Positions 36,101 through 44,517 of a stretch of DNA of 64,000 nucleotides are shown piece after piece. Position 1 is the stretch's first letter, and every line of letters starts with the position of its first letter. The stretch is from assembly GCF_039994875.1 (NCBI RefSeq), contig NZ_CP121196.1, positions 186,001 to 250,000 on the forward strand. Direction: 5' to 3'. The stretch comes from Telmatobacter sp. DSM 110680 (GTDB lineage: Bacteria; Acidobacteriota; Terriglobia; Terriglobales; Acidobacteriaceae). Under the pieces are notes generated by a model, which was not told where the DNA came from, did not search any database, and was given only the letters and a program-made list of their open reading frames with translations. Made by a program: the position numbers and the translations under genes.

Positions 36101-37022
36101 GCCAATCGCGACCGGGTAAAGGCAGCGACTGTATCTGCGTTGCATCCAGCGCTTGCGATGACTGCGAAGTCGCTGCACTTTGGAGAGCTGCAGTTTGCGC
36201 TGACCTATCAACACAGGCGCTGAGAAGACCGGCTTGCAGTATCCCGATTTCGGCTAGCTGGATCGCCGGGGCAGCCTCGTTCGTCGCAGAACTTAAATTC
36301 GGTACTGGCAGTGCGGCGGTAGCAAACGGCTGTGGACTCGCGATCGCTGGAAGCGGGTTGAATTTCTGATCGTCATGCAATTTGCTCGACGATTCCGCCG
36401 GATGATCAATAGGTTGAGGTGCCGTAGAAACTGTCGGAAACGATGCGATCGACATCGGCGATGTAGTTCTTGTCCCGTTGAGCGTTAGCAAGAAGGGTGA
36501 TTGCGTCGGGATGAGAATTGGGATCGAACTTGTGGTCGTGTCGGTCGCGCCGGAAATGAGAGATCGCGCGGTCTGCAGAGCGCGCAGACGCAGCTCCGCG
36601 GATTCAACTGTTGGAGATGCTTCATCGTCAACGCGATACGCGGTGACCGACTGAGGCTGTAATTCAAAATCGATCGCAGCTTGAACGTGGGACTCGTGAC
36701 CAGCGGCAACAAAGATTCCATAGACCTGGCCGGTTCCACGCGGTCCAATCGCGGTGAGAGAGTACTCACCCTCGACCAAGCCAGCAAAGTTATACCTGCC
36801 TCCCCGCGTTGTAATGGTTTGGACCTGAGCACCGGTGGCTGCACTGCGCAGGACAATGGCCACATCTTCGAGCGGAGCTGAATGGACGTCTGTGAGTTTG
36901 CCCGAAAGCGACCCGCTGCCGGCCGTCGGGTGTTGCGCGTAAGCGCAGGAGATCGTCCCCGCGCTAAAGATCAGCAGCAGCGTGGTTTTCGCCAGCGGCT
37001 TCGCCCATTTTTGCCCTACCAT
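33189..37022 (-). CDS. Oar-like TonB-dependent outer membrane receptor with carboxypeptidase-regulatory domain
   Basis: 1277 residues. A signal peptide (about 1-29) precedes a CarboxypepD_reg-like beta domain (about 37-110; SGKLTDVHSAPLEDVAIVLR, RGGRYNFAGLVEGEYSLTAI). A low-complexity Ser/Thr/Ala/Pro linker of roughly 170 residues leads to the plug region (IQSLPLPGRDW, NITVDGVSTQLAF), then a large beta barrel ending QFGARLRF with the terminal Phe of outer membrane proteins. Acidobacteria carry many such receptors; substrates are probably oligosaccharides or peptides. The long linker is unusual. It is transcribed alone, with a 327-base region before the divergent obg gene. Confidence 0.88.
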   Translation of the reverse strand: MVGQKWAKPLAKTTLLLIFSAGTISCAYAQHPTAGSGSLSGKLTDVHSAPLEDVAIVLRSAATGAQVQTITTRGGRYNFAGLVEGEYSLTAIGPRGTGQVYGIFVAAGHESHVQAAIDFELQPQSVTAYRVDDEASPTVESAELRLRALQTARSLISGATDTTTSSIPILIPTQSPFLLTLNGTRTTSPMSIASFPTVSTAPQPIDHPAESSSKLHDDQKFNPLPAIASPQPFATAALPVPNLSSATNEAAPAIQLAEIGILQAGLLSACVDRSAQTAALQSAATSQSSQALDATQIQSLPLPGRDWQSFLRDMPEQGSGSGDQQKSPSSARSAPNITVDGVSTQLAFGSVSGGSSRSRQSYRLTPASGEAAIREVQVAGEGTASISFGLGRANVETQRGTEHLHGQAFVFDRENLWGARNPFTQWVQETTPASATTVPLYSPMPFSPGDREALWGVGLGGVFPHRRLFWFLALDGNERNDPGVATVKHPDHFFAQPSNDRMQLLSAQLGLNGADPVSAGLGAYSKILENLASLLGPAPRSASQLTGFARIDWSVAERHRFTLEVTSAQHDAPGGGFTRASETYGTHSFGDVNATSQWTLGRWEAFITPNFLAVTQGSYGHQVQSASAATPSEFEQTLNINAWGQLPQIVVDSRYGFTIGNPARFGRGTYPDEHLYMAQEQLDWISGNLVVKAGAEISHNTDATTRLRNQTGTYYYSSVENFASDALSFSSFGLNGQLNPMNQHNCDQTGNAWRDSSGVLHGLGYLPCYSYYAQTMGPSDWWLSTNDLAGYVTSQWQPTKRLALTLATRWELEQLPAPIAALRNPDLPLTAHMPNLGNQWSPRVGFAWGSGESRWPVLRFGYGMYFGRTGNSVVETALTQTGSLKGDLNFFMRPTDNLNAGGAPPFPYVLAGEPANIIKPAAVEFAPTFRNGEIHQAEASIEETAPGRIHVEGSAVASLARRLPVTFDANVDSSAAKTITYTVVDGNASGPIKSPQITVPFFASWPSSTSPTGFAGRLNPNYQQVSEIYSRANSIYEAAILKISRNARALTLRARYTYAHAMDWNPDETSQVGGPSVFDPIDFRQEYGTSSLDVRHSATAAVILQPRWKFKGVAGHIANGWMMSSTAYFHSGLPYTMRTSGSLAKEFSTSGTAIVALSTGMNGYGGDNRVYGIGRNTYRYPATWKADLRLGKRFELGSLRQLELMAESFNLFNHQNVTELETAGYSIESGTIYGGLPRLNFLTGLKTVQTEFGKPLSINATDFYRERQIQFGARLRF

Positions 37023-37349
37023 CCAATGACCAGTTTCCGGATGAGAAACCCGCTTCTACCGGCAAGTTGAATCCCGAAAGCGTAAGGATTCAAGACCCGT
37101 TTTCCCGGCCAGGAATTCGGAGGTTCGCCGGTGAGTTTTTCCTTGCAGTGAATTTCGCAGCGATTGTACGGAAGTTGGAGGAAACGAAGAGGTGACTCCC
37201 AGCACAGACCCTGAATGAGACGGGCGCTCTCGGGTTTTGGGAAAGGGCGGGCGGGTTCGATAGACTGGAAGGACGGCAATGCGCTCTTGGAGCCTACTGT
37301 AGGTCTCTGACTAGTGCGCTGTCTAAGTGACTGGTGCAAAACTCGATCT
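37023..37349. other. Divergent promoter region, Oar-like receptor / obg
   Basis: 327 bases without a convincing gene. A small palindrome CCTAC-T-GTAGG lies at 37293-37303, about 47 bases before the obg start. I cannot assign -35/-10 boxes on either strand with confidence. Confidence 0.4.
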
Positions 37350-38405
37350 ATGTTCATTGATGAAGCCAAAATACGGGTTAAGGCTGGCGACGGCGGCAAT
37401 GGCTGCATGGCCTTCCGGCGCGAGAAGTTTGTGCCCCGCGGAGGTCCCTCCGGCGGCGATGGAGGCCACGGTGGCGACGTCATCATGGAGTCGTCGCAAC
37501 GGCACAATACCCTGATTCACTTCCGGTATAACCCAGAGCACAAAGCGCAGCGCGGCGAACATGGATTAGGCTCGAACTGCACAGGGTTAGACGGTCACGA
37601 CATTGTTCTGCAAGTACCTGTAGGTACAGCCCTTTACGATCAACTCACTGGCGAGCTGGTTCATGACTTCCAAGAGCCGGATGAGCGGGTGGTTATTGCC
37701 AAGGGGGGACGGGGGGGGAGGGGTAATCAGCACTTTGCCACTAGCACTCACCAGGCCCCCCGCGAGCACGAGATGGGTCGTGCAGGCGAGGAACGGCTGT
37801 ACCGGCTTGAATTGAAGTTGTTGGCGGATGTTGGCCTAGTCGGATATCCGAATGCCGGAAAATCGACGCTGATTTCCCGTCTTTCCGCGGCCAAGCCGAA
37901 GATTGCCGACTATCCTTTCACCACGCTGGAGCCGAATCTTGGTGTTGTCACAGTTGGCGAGGAGCCTAACCGGCAATCCTTCGTGGTGGCAGACATGCCG
38001 GGTCTGATCGAAGGCGCGCATCTCGGCTCCGGGCTTGGGACGCAGTTTTTACGTCATATTGAGCGCACGCGACTGCTGGTTCACTTGGTGGACGTGTCCG
38101 ATGCTTCGGGGCGGCCTGATCCGGTGGAAGACTTCAAAGTCATCAACAAGGAGCTGGCCAGTTTCTCACCCAAGGCCGGCGAAGATGGTGCGGATCAGCA
38201 CCCGTTGGCCGACAAGCCGATGATCGTGGTTGCCACAAAGATCGATGTCGCAAATCCTGAGAAGCTGAAGAAGCTGGCGACATATGTAAAACGCCGCAAG
38301 CTGGAGTTTCACGCCATCTCCGCCGTGACGGGGCAAGGGATCGACGAATTGAAATGGGCTTTGGCGAAGAGGGTTCTGCCGGTGGCTGTGGAAGCTGAGG
38401 TCTAA
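37350..38405 (+). CDS. obg: Obg/CgtA GTPase
   Basis: 351 residues from ATG 37350 ([20 protein letters not shown]), the conserved Obg start; an upstream in-frame start at 37314 adds an unrelated 12 residues. The glycine-rich Obg fold spans about 1-158 ([20 protein letters not shown]), followed by the G domain with G1 [10 protein letters not shown]2/switch [11 protein letters not shown]3 DMPGLIEGA and G4 ATKID. Obg is an essential GTPase acting in 50S ribosome maturation and stress control. No ACT/OCT C-terminal domain is present. It is monocistronic and converges on the DUF58 gene. Confidence 0.96.
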   Translation: MFIDEAKIRVKAGDGGNGCMAFRREKFVPRGGPSGGDGGHGGDVIMESSQRHNTLIHFRYNPEHKAQRGEHGLGSNCTGLDGHDIVLQVPVGTALYDQLTGELVHDFQEPDERVVIAKGGRGGRGNQHFATSTHQAPREHEMGRAGEERLYRLELKLLADVGLVGYPNAGKSTLISRLSAAKPKIADYPFTTLEPNLGVVTVGEEPNRQSFVVADMPGLIEGAHLGSGLGTQFLRHIERTRLLVHLVDVSDASGRPDPVEDFKVINKELASFSPKAGEDGADQHPLADKPMIVVATKIDVANPEKLKKLATYVKRRKLEFHAISAVTGQGIDELKWALAKRVLPVAVEAEV

Positions 38406-38428
38406 TTCTTCCCGACGAAAGTCAGTGA

Positions 38429-39865
38429 CTAAACCATTGCGCGTTCCTTCACCATCAAATACTGATTGAGCACAGAGGACGTCACCGCCTCCGGATTCAG
38501 ATCGAGGGTGAGCGCTCCTTGTTCGTGAAGCCGCGCGAGCAGCAGTTCGCGGCGGGCAGCCATCTCCTGCGCGGCGGCGGCGCGAAACATCTGATCGACA
38601 TTTTTCGGGCGATCCTGGGCAATGGCATCGACCTCGGGTTGTGCCATCGCAACGAAGAGCAATATGTGACGACGCAGCAAATGCATGGCGCCGTCGATGA
38701 CCTCGGGGCGCATCGCGGTTTCGGCGAGGTCGGTGATCCATAAGATCAGGGATCGCCGCGGTTGCAATCTGCCGAGCAGCGTGGTGGCGCGAAGGTGGTC
38801 CGCTTCGCTGGACTCAGCGCGAACCTGCGCGAGCAATTCAATCATCTGGCGGAGGTGGGCCGCACCCCGTCCCGGCAATAAACGCTGCTGGATGGTCTGG
38901 CCGTAGGCAAGGAGCCCGACGCGATCGCCGGAGAAGAGCGCAAGCTGCGCCAGCCCGACGGCGGCTGTGCACGCATGATCAAGCTTGGAGTGCTCTCGCA
39001 AGCTGCCGGGAGCCAGAGGCATGGCTGCCTTGGTGCCCGGAGAGGCTACTACGCGCGAGCGCATCAGGCGTCCGCAATCGAGCACGATCCATACCGGCTG
39101 GCTGCGTTCGGTCTGATACTGGCGCGTGATCAGGTTTCCGCGCCGCGCACTAGCGGTCCAGCAGATGTCGCGCATGTCATCGCCTTCGCGATAATCGCGC
39201 AGACTTTCGAAATCGCGGCCGAGACCGCGCTGGCGAGTCTGACGCAGTTGCAGGTCGATCTGGCGGCTGCGGGCCAGAAATATCTGCTGCTCTTCGCCTG
39301 TGCGCAACGCAGGATAGACGCGAACGGTCTGCGCGAGGGCCGCCTTCGCCCAACGCTCTGCCAGACCGAGAGGCGAGCGATAGCGGATGTAGAGCTGGCC
39401 GGTGGCGCAATCTCCGCGTTCCTGAGGTTCAACGCGGTAACGCACGGACGCAGGCACCCGCGGGAATGACGTGATGCGAATCGGTTCCTGGGTCGCGCCG
39501 GGGTTGCGGAGCGAGGCGGGAAGATCATCGATCAAACGACAGTCGATGATGACCGAGCCCTGATTTTCAATAGTGAGTTCGATCTCGGTCTGACTATCGA
39601 GCGACGGAACATTTGACCAGCTTCGCGTGGCTGTCAACATTGCGGCGCGAGGCAGCCGGGTCCCGTCGAGTATCGCGGCAATGAGAACAAGTACATCCCA
39701 CGCCAGCATCGCGTAGCTCAGCCGCTGATCCCATAGTCCCGGAATTAGAAAGGCGAAACCGACGATGAGCAGCGCCACGGACCGCGCGGTGAGTCCGAAG
39801 CTCCAGCGGCCACGCGGCTCGCACGTTGCGTGAATCGCTGCGGGATGGAAGGAAGGAGCAATCAT
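38429..39865 (-). CDS. DUF58 domain protein of the MoxR cluster
   Basis: 478 residues. Two N-terminal membrane helices (about 25-70) precede a beta-sandwich region and the DUF58 signature RGLGRDFESLRDYREGDDMR with DICWTASARRGNLITRQYQ. The C-terminal half is von Willebrand-like: WIVLDCGRLM carries a degenerate MIDAS (DxGxx). DUF58 proteins associate with MoxR ATPases, possibly as chaperone partners or metal-insertion helpers. It is the last gene of the cluster and overlaps moxR by four bases, indicating translational coupling. Confidence 0.88.
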   Translation of the reverse strand: MIAPSFHPAAIHATCEPRGRWSFGLTARSVALLIVGFAFLIPGLWDQRLSYAMLAWDVLVLIAAILDGTRLPRAAMLTATRSWSNVPSLDSQTEIELTIENQGSVIIDCRLIDDLPASLRNPGATQEPIRITSFPRVPASVRYRVEPQERGDCATGQLYIRYRSPLGLAERWAKAALAQTVRVYPALRTGEEQQIFLARSRQIDLQLRQTRQRGLGRDFESLRDYREGDDMRDICWTASARRGNLITRQYQTERSQPVWIVLDCGRLMRSRVVASPGTKAAMPLAPGSLREHSKLDHACTAAVGLAQLALFSGDRVGLLAYGQTIQQRLLPGRGAAHLRQMIELLAQVRAESSEADHLRATTLLGRLQPRRSLILWITDLAETAMRPEVIDGAMHLLRRHILLFVAMAQPEVDAIAQDRPKNVDQMFRAAAAQEMAARRELLLARLHEQGALTLDLNPEAVTSSVLNQYLMVKERAMV

Positions 39866-40926
39866 TTGCGCGGAACCGGCACTGTGGCGATGACGTCGGC
39901 GAGGACGCGGTCGGCATCGAAGCCTTCCAGTTCAGCCTCGGGCTTGAGCATCACGCGATGACGGAGCACCGGCGCGACGGCGCGCTTTACATCGTCGGGA
40001 ACGAGATAGTCGCGGCCATCGAATGCCGCGGAAGCCTGCGCCACGCGCATGATGCTGAGCGCCGCGCGGGGGCTCGCGCCGAGCAGCAGGGTTGGCCACT
40101 CGCGGGTGCGCCGCGCGAGCGTCAAAATGTATCCGTAGAGCTCCGGCTCGATGCGGATGGCGCGCACTTCCGCGCGCGCCGCTTCGAGCATTCCTTCGGG
40201 GATGGGTGCTATTGCGGCGTCGTCGAGCAGACTCACACCGCTGCCCGCGTGGTGGCGCTCAAGTATCTGCAATTCCTCGGCCTCATTCGGATAGGGCACG
40301 CGGATCTTCATCAGAAAACGATCGAGCTGCGCCTCTGGTAGCGGGTAGGTGCCTTCGAAGTCGACCGGGTTCTGCGTCGCGAACACGGTGAACCAACTAG
40401 GCAGGGGCCGACGGGTGCCATCACTGGTAACCTGGCGCTCCTCCATGCACTCCAGCAGCGCTGCTTGCGTGCGTGGAGGCATGCGGTTGATCTCGTCAAC
40501 GAGCAGAAGATCGGTAAACACGGGTCCAGCGTGAAACGTGAATGTGTCAGTGCCGGGACGAAGGATGGTGGTGCCGAGGATGTCGGCAGGCATGAGGTCG
40601 GGGGTGGCCTGCACCCGCTGGAAGCCAAGGCCGAGCAGGCGTCCCAACGTCTTGACCATCAGCGTCTTTGCAATGCCCGGTACGCCTTCGAGAAGCGCAT
40701 GGCCCTGGCACAAGACGGAGATCAACACTTCTTCGACAACCTGCGTCTGCCCTGAGATCACGCGGCCCAGCTCGGTACGCGCGTGGGCGATGAGCGCGCT
40801 GGTTGCACGAAGGCCTTGCTGCGACGCTGCAGGCTGCTGCACTTCTGCTGGTGGCTGCAACTCTACAGTTGGCCGCGAGACCGCATTTGGATCTGAAGAT
40901 TCCTGCTGGTTCACTTCCTCGCTCAT
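39862..40926 (-). CDS. MoxR family AAA+ ATPase
   Basis: 354 residues. After a Gln/Pro-rich lead (1-45) the AAA+ core begins. Walker A is GVPGIAKT, Walker B LLLVDEINRMPP, sensor 1 FATQNPVDFEGTYPLPEAQL; the C-terminal lid contains LLGASPRAALSIMRVAQASA. MoxR ATPases are hexameric chaperones that mature partner complexes in the cell envelope, usually with DUF58 or VWA proteins. It overlaps both neighbours by four bases (DUF4350 upstream, DUF58 downstream), so the three genes behave as one unit. Confidence 0.94.
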   Translation of the reverse strand: MSEEVNQQESSDPNAVSRPTVELQPPAEVQQPAASQQGLRATSALIAHARTELGRVISGQTQVVEEVLISVLCQGHALLEGVPGIAKTLMVKTLGRLLGLGFQRVQATPDLMPADILGTTILRPGTDTFTFHAGPVFTDLLLVDEINRMPPRTQAALLECMEERQVTSDGTRRPLPSWFTVFATQNPVDFEGTYPLPEAQLDRFLMKIRVPYPNEAEELQILERHHAGSGVSLLDDAAIAPIPEGMLEAARAEVRAIRIEPELYGYILTLARRTREWPTLLLGASPRAALSIMRVAQASAAFDGRDYLVPDDVKRAVAPVLRHRVMLKPEAELEGFDADRVLADVIATVPVPRK

Positions 40927-42155
40927 GAGGGCCTTTCGTTCCGGGTATTCCCGTTAGTTGCGGATGGATATGGAGTGCCGCCTGTCTTTGCCATCTGCGC
41001 CAGCATCTGGCGATGATGGTGGAGCAGTTGAATCATTTTTAATGCAGAGCGTGGCTCAATCTTCTCATTCAGTCTCGCACTCTCGCAGGCAGCCAGATCG
41101 GCTTCGAGAGTGGGATCGGCGTTGGGAAAGCGGCGTCGAATTGCGGCGGCCAGTTCTTCCGCGTTGACCGAGGCCTGACGCAATCCGCAAAGGCGCAGAG
41201 CGTAGCGGCGGAAGCGCTCCCATGCGATTGTGAGCGCGGTCGTGGACGCTCCGGCACTGCGATAGAGAGAGCCTAGAGCCTCAAGGAACTCAATCGGAGT
41301 GGACCGAACCGGTGGCGACAGCTCACGAACGGGGCCGCTACGACGGCTGAAGCTGAAAACGATGAGGACCGAGAGCAAAATCATTCCGATCCATAAGAGG
41401 GTCACGGTTGGTCCTGAGACGTAGCCCCACTCCGACTTAATATCGCCATGCAGCGACTCATCCCAGTAAAAGTGGTGCCCGTCGCGCGGCCCGATGGAGT
41501 TGAGCAGCAGATCGAAATTCTGGGCGCGCGCGAGTGACCCATTCTCGAGCGGCGTTGAGCCGGCCAACCACACCACATGGCCTCGGGCGTAGTTGTACTC
41601 GACCACGGCCGGTTGCGCGGCGCAGCTGTACTGGGTGCGATGGGCCGGATTTCCAACCTGCCATGTAGCCTCGGGCACCATCCAGACTGCGCCGCTTCCG
41701 GCCAGAGTATCGAGACCTTCGGCCTCCAGCTGGCAGGCAGCGAAATTGAATTCTTTTGGTGTTCCGACATCGCCTTCGGGAAGCAGGTAGCCGCCCCATA
41801 GGCCAGTTGCGAGCACTCGACCGCCGCGCTCCACAATCTGCTGCACAGCATTGATGTCTTCGGTCTCGCGAGTGAAGGGACGCGCGAAGATGACGACAGT
41901 GTTGGGCCCGGCGGTGGCTGCCAGTTCGCTGAGCGGACGCTCCCACCGCTCGATGTTGTACCCGGAACGCAACAGCGACTCATAGGCGGCGCGCGCTCCG
42001 TGCTGTCCGGAAAGATAGGTGGACGGCATGGGATTGTCGTTGTTGTTTTCGTTCGGCATCACCACGCCAATGAGCACTGCGAGGCCGATGGCAACGGCGA
42101 TGCTCCAAAGGAGAAGACGGCGATCTTTGAGATCGAGCGACGACATGAATTTCAT
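40923..42155 (-). CDS. DUF4350 domain membrane protein
   Basis: 410 residues. A helix at about 14-32 (LLWSIAVAIGLAVLIGVV) anchors an extracytoplasmic DUF4350 domain (about 45-235; TYLSGQHGARAAYESLLRSG and later VVWLAGSTPLENGSLARAQN), which resembles an enzyme-like sugar/ABC-associated fold without known activity. A second helix (about 251-270) is followed by a cytoplasmic helical tail. DUF4350, DUF4129, MoxR and DUF58 form a widely conserved set. Its function in the complex is unknown; I infer an envelope assembly role. It overlaps the genes on both sides by four bases. Confidence 0.85.
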   Translation of the reverse strand: MKFMSSLDLKDRRLLLWSIAVAIGLAVLIGVVMPNENNNDNPMPSTYLSGQHGARAAYESLLRSGYNIERWERPLSELAATAGPNTVVIFARPFTRETEDINAVQQIVERGGRVLATGLWGGYLLPEGDVGTPKEFNFAACQLEAEGLDTLAGSGAVWMVPEATWQVGNPAHRTQYSCAAQPAVVEYNYARGHVVWLAGSTPLENGSLARAQNFDLLLNSIGPRDGHHFYWDESLHGDIKSEWGYVSGPTVTLLWIGMILLSVLIVFSFSRRSGPVRELSPPVRSTPIEFLEALGSLYRSAGASTTALTIAWERFRRYALRLCGLRQASVNAEELAAAIRRRFPNADPTLEADLAACESARLNEKIEPRSALKMIQLLHHHRQMLAQMAKTGGTPYPSATNGNTRNERPS

Positions 42156-43267
42156 CGGACACCGCCTTCGGAAAGGGGTGAAGCTTCACTGGTGCCGACG
42201 GACGTTCCTCCAGAGATGAGCGTAGAGGCAAGACTCTCTGCGCTTTTATAATCGCTTTCTGCTGCCACCCGACCGCCGTACCAGAAGCGCTCGAAGGAAC
42301 TGGTCAATTGTGAGAGTCCCGGCTTGCGGGGATCTTGAGGAGCCACCAGCGACAGGTATTCGCGTGGAGTGCGGGCGCGATCGGCCGGCCACAGACGGCG
42401 CGATTCAAGGCGGGAAATTGCGGCCCAGTAAACAAAGTGAATTGCTTCGCGCCATAGGCCGGAGGCGGCTGCGCGTCGCGCGTCTTCAAGCCACAACTGC
42501 CAATCGCGCGCTGAAGGGGCTCCGGGAGCGGGACGATCTCCCTCTGGGACCAAGTGAATGCGCCATCGGCGCTCGAGCCGCAGCAACGAATAGACCAGCG
42601 CCACGCAAACACCGATTATGAATCCCCACACGAGAGCGCGGCCAATCCATGCAGAGCGTGCTTTGAAGTTGGCCGCGCTTTCGAAAAGATGATTGAGCCA
42701 GTTGCCAAATTTTTCAAATGCGGAGTCGCGGACCGACGGTTTTTGTAGATCGCGAAATTCAGCGCTGGCCAGCACCTGCTGCATGGCTGCGCGTTGTTGC
42801 GCGTGGTCGATGTAGGAGGCAGCCGGCGCACTGGCTTGGGCAAGATCGCTTTCCAGACGCGCTTTTGCGGCTTTCAGGATTTGCGAGGTGGTTGATTCCT
42901 GTGGCGAGGATTTGGGTCCTCCCGGAGAGGTGGATTTTGTAGGCGGATCGGGATCTTTCGCCTTCGAGAGGAGCGCGCGCAGCCAGCCGTATCGCACCAG
43001 TCGTTGCTCAGGGTGAGAGTTGCGCGCGATATCGACTCGGTCATCTTGACCGACTAATGCGGGATCGCAGTTCTTGAGGTTGCGGGCACCCTCACAGGTG
43101 TCGACGAGTACCGATAGCGTTTTCAAATGTTGGCGGTAGTCGTCGAGGGAAACGTCGTGCCAGCGCACGCCGGTTTGCGGCGGCGCGGAGGTTTGAGCGC
43201 ATGCGATCGCGGTGATCGCCATCGCGACGAACACGGCCCTGAGGCGGACACTTTGCACGAGCATCAC
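42152..43267 (-). CDS. DUF4129 domain protein of the MoxR cluster
   Basis: 371 residues. A signal peptide (about 1-25) is followed by a periplasmic helical region, one membrane helix (about 208-228, IGRALVWGFIIGVCVALVYS), and the C-terminal DUF4129 domain (REAIHFVYWAAISRLESRRL, RTPREYLSLV, FERFWYGG). DUF4129 often sits at the C-terminus of transglutaminase-like proteins in MoxR clusters. Its start is 143 bases from the upstream membrane-protein gene; the other three cluster genes follow with four-base overlaps. Confidence 0.85.
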   Translation of the reverse strand: MMLVQSVRLRAVFVAMAITAIACAQTSAPPQTGVRWHDVSLDDYRQHLKTLSVLVDTCEGARNLKNCDPALVGQDDRVDIARNSHPEQRLVRYGWLRALLSKAKDPDPPTKSTSPGGPKSSPQESTTSQILKAAKARLESDLAQASAPAASYIDHAQQRAAMQQVLASAEFRDLQKPSVRDSAFEKFGNWLNHLFESAANFKARSAWIGRALVWGFIIGVCVALVYSLLRLERRWRIHLVPEGDRPAPGAPSARDWQLWLEDARRAAASGLWREAIHFVYWAAISRLESRRLWPADRARTPREYLSLVAPQDPRKPGLSQLTSSFERFWYGGRVAAESDYKSAESLASTLISGGTSVGTSEASPLSEGGVR

Positions 43268-43410
43268 GCTTGAGGCCCCTGACGCAGTGCTTGCGGCGTG
43301 AGCTCTTTTTGCGTCTGGACTCGAGGGCGAACATTCATGGCGTCTGCGGTGATGATATTCGATCGGGTAAAGATCCGAATCGGCGGACCGACCTGCGGCT
43401 TGTTTCCCAC

Positions 43411-44517
43411 CTATGCGTTGCCCTCTCCGGGAGTGCGTTCCATGAGCACTTCACGAGGGGAAAGGCACGCCGGCTCTTGTGCTGCAATTACGATTTCCGC
43501 AGGATTCATTTGAGCGTCGGGTAAAAGAGTGACCTGCGTGGAATCCAGGACAGGGTCAGGTGCCGGAGGTGAAACCAGCATCCCCGCTTGTTGCATCATC
43601 CACTCGATATCGAATCCTTCTTTGCGGATGCGCTGATCAAAGTAGAAGAGCGTAAAGGCAATTCCGTATAACGGCTTGATAAGAGTTTTCACGGCAAAGA
43701 ACGATCCGTATGTCGCAAAGAGAGCCACGACACCTACGAGTTTGGCGTGTGCCTGGCCCTGGAGCGAGGGAATGAGGGAGAGCGCGATGATGATAGGAAC
43801 CATGAGACACCAGGAAAGGATCTGGTTCAGGACCGCGCCCAAAACATAGAGAAGCAGCATGCGGGCGCGCGTTCCATTGCTCAGCAGCGTGCTGCGCTTG
43901 AGAGAAGTCCAAGCCGTAGTTTGCTCGACAACGCTTACCGGGAATGCCAGACAAAGGTGCAGCAGTATCCACACAGCAGCGGCGCCAAGAATGATCATGA
44001 GCACAACAAGAAGACCACCGAAGAGGGGGCTGTTGTCGTTGGCAGCTGCGCCACTCACCTTGAGGGCAATCATGCCAAACATGGCAATCAGAAACACTGC
44101 GCCGGGGACGATGGTGATTGCCAGTATTTGCCATGTGTAGAGGCCGATGTAACGCCATCCCCGCTTCCAGATTGTTTTGTAGGCGCCCCGGATCGTGATG
44201 CCTTCTCCCAGGAAGGTACGCGCGGCGGCATCGGTCATGGCGGCCTCTCCCAAGGCGATGGAGGCAAGACCGAGAGGAACGACGACGACCAGCAATGCAG
44301 TTAGGAAAATCCATAGTGAGGCGTCGGGAACGGTTGCCCCGTGTTTGGTCCTCGAACCCATCCACGTCAAAAAGGCAAAGATCCCCGCAGCAGATGCAAA
44401 GATGAATCCCGCCGGAAGGGTGCCAATGCCAAAGAATACGAGAAAGCGAGAACGATAGATGTGCGCGGTGCGATCGAGAATCTCTGACAGCGTTAGCGGA
44501 TGAAGCGGTTCATTCAT
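43411..44517 (-). CDS. Multi-pass membrane protein, paralogue A
   Basis: 368 residues with about six hydrophobic segments. The N-terminus PLTLSEILDRTAHIYRSRF and the end TLFYFDQRIRKEGFDIEWMM define a family shared with the adjacent gene at 44510-45520. These resemble glycerophosphodiesterase membrane-domain-like proteins but contain no catalytic residues. It overlaps its paralogue's end by eight bases. Position upstream of DUF4129/DUF4350/MoxR/DUF58 suggests a membrane part of the same system, which is inference. A short C-terminal extension after the shared domain is unique to this copy. Confidence 0.75.
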   Translation of the reverse strand: MNEPLHPLTLSEILDRTAHIYRSRFLVFFGIGTLPAGFIFASAAGIFAFLTWMGSRTKHGATVPDASLWIFLTALLVVVVPLGLASIALGEAAMTDAAARTFLGEGITIRGAYKTIWKRGWRYIGLYTWQILAITIVPGAVFLIAMFGMIALKVSGAAANDNSPLFGGLLVVLMIILGAAAVWILLHLCLAFPVSVVEQTTAWTSLKRSTLLSNGTRARMLLLYVLGAVLNQILSWCLMVPIIIALSLIPSLQGQAHAKLVGVVALFATYGSFFAVKTLIKPLYGIAFTLFYFDQRIRKEGFDIEWMMQQAGMLVSPPAPDPVLDSTQVTLLPDAQMNPAEIVIAAQEPACLSPREVLMERTPGEGNA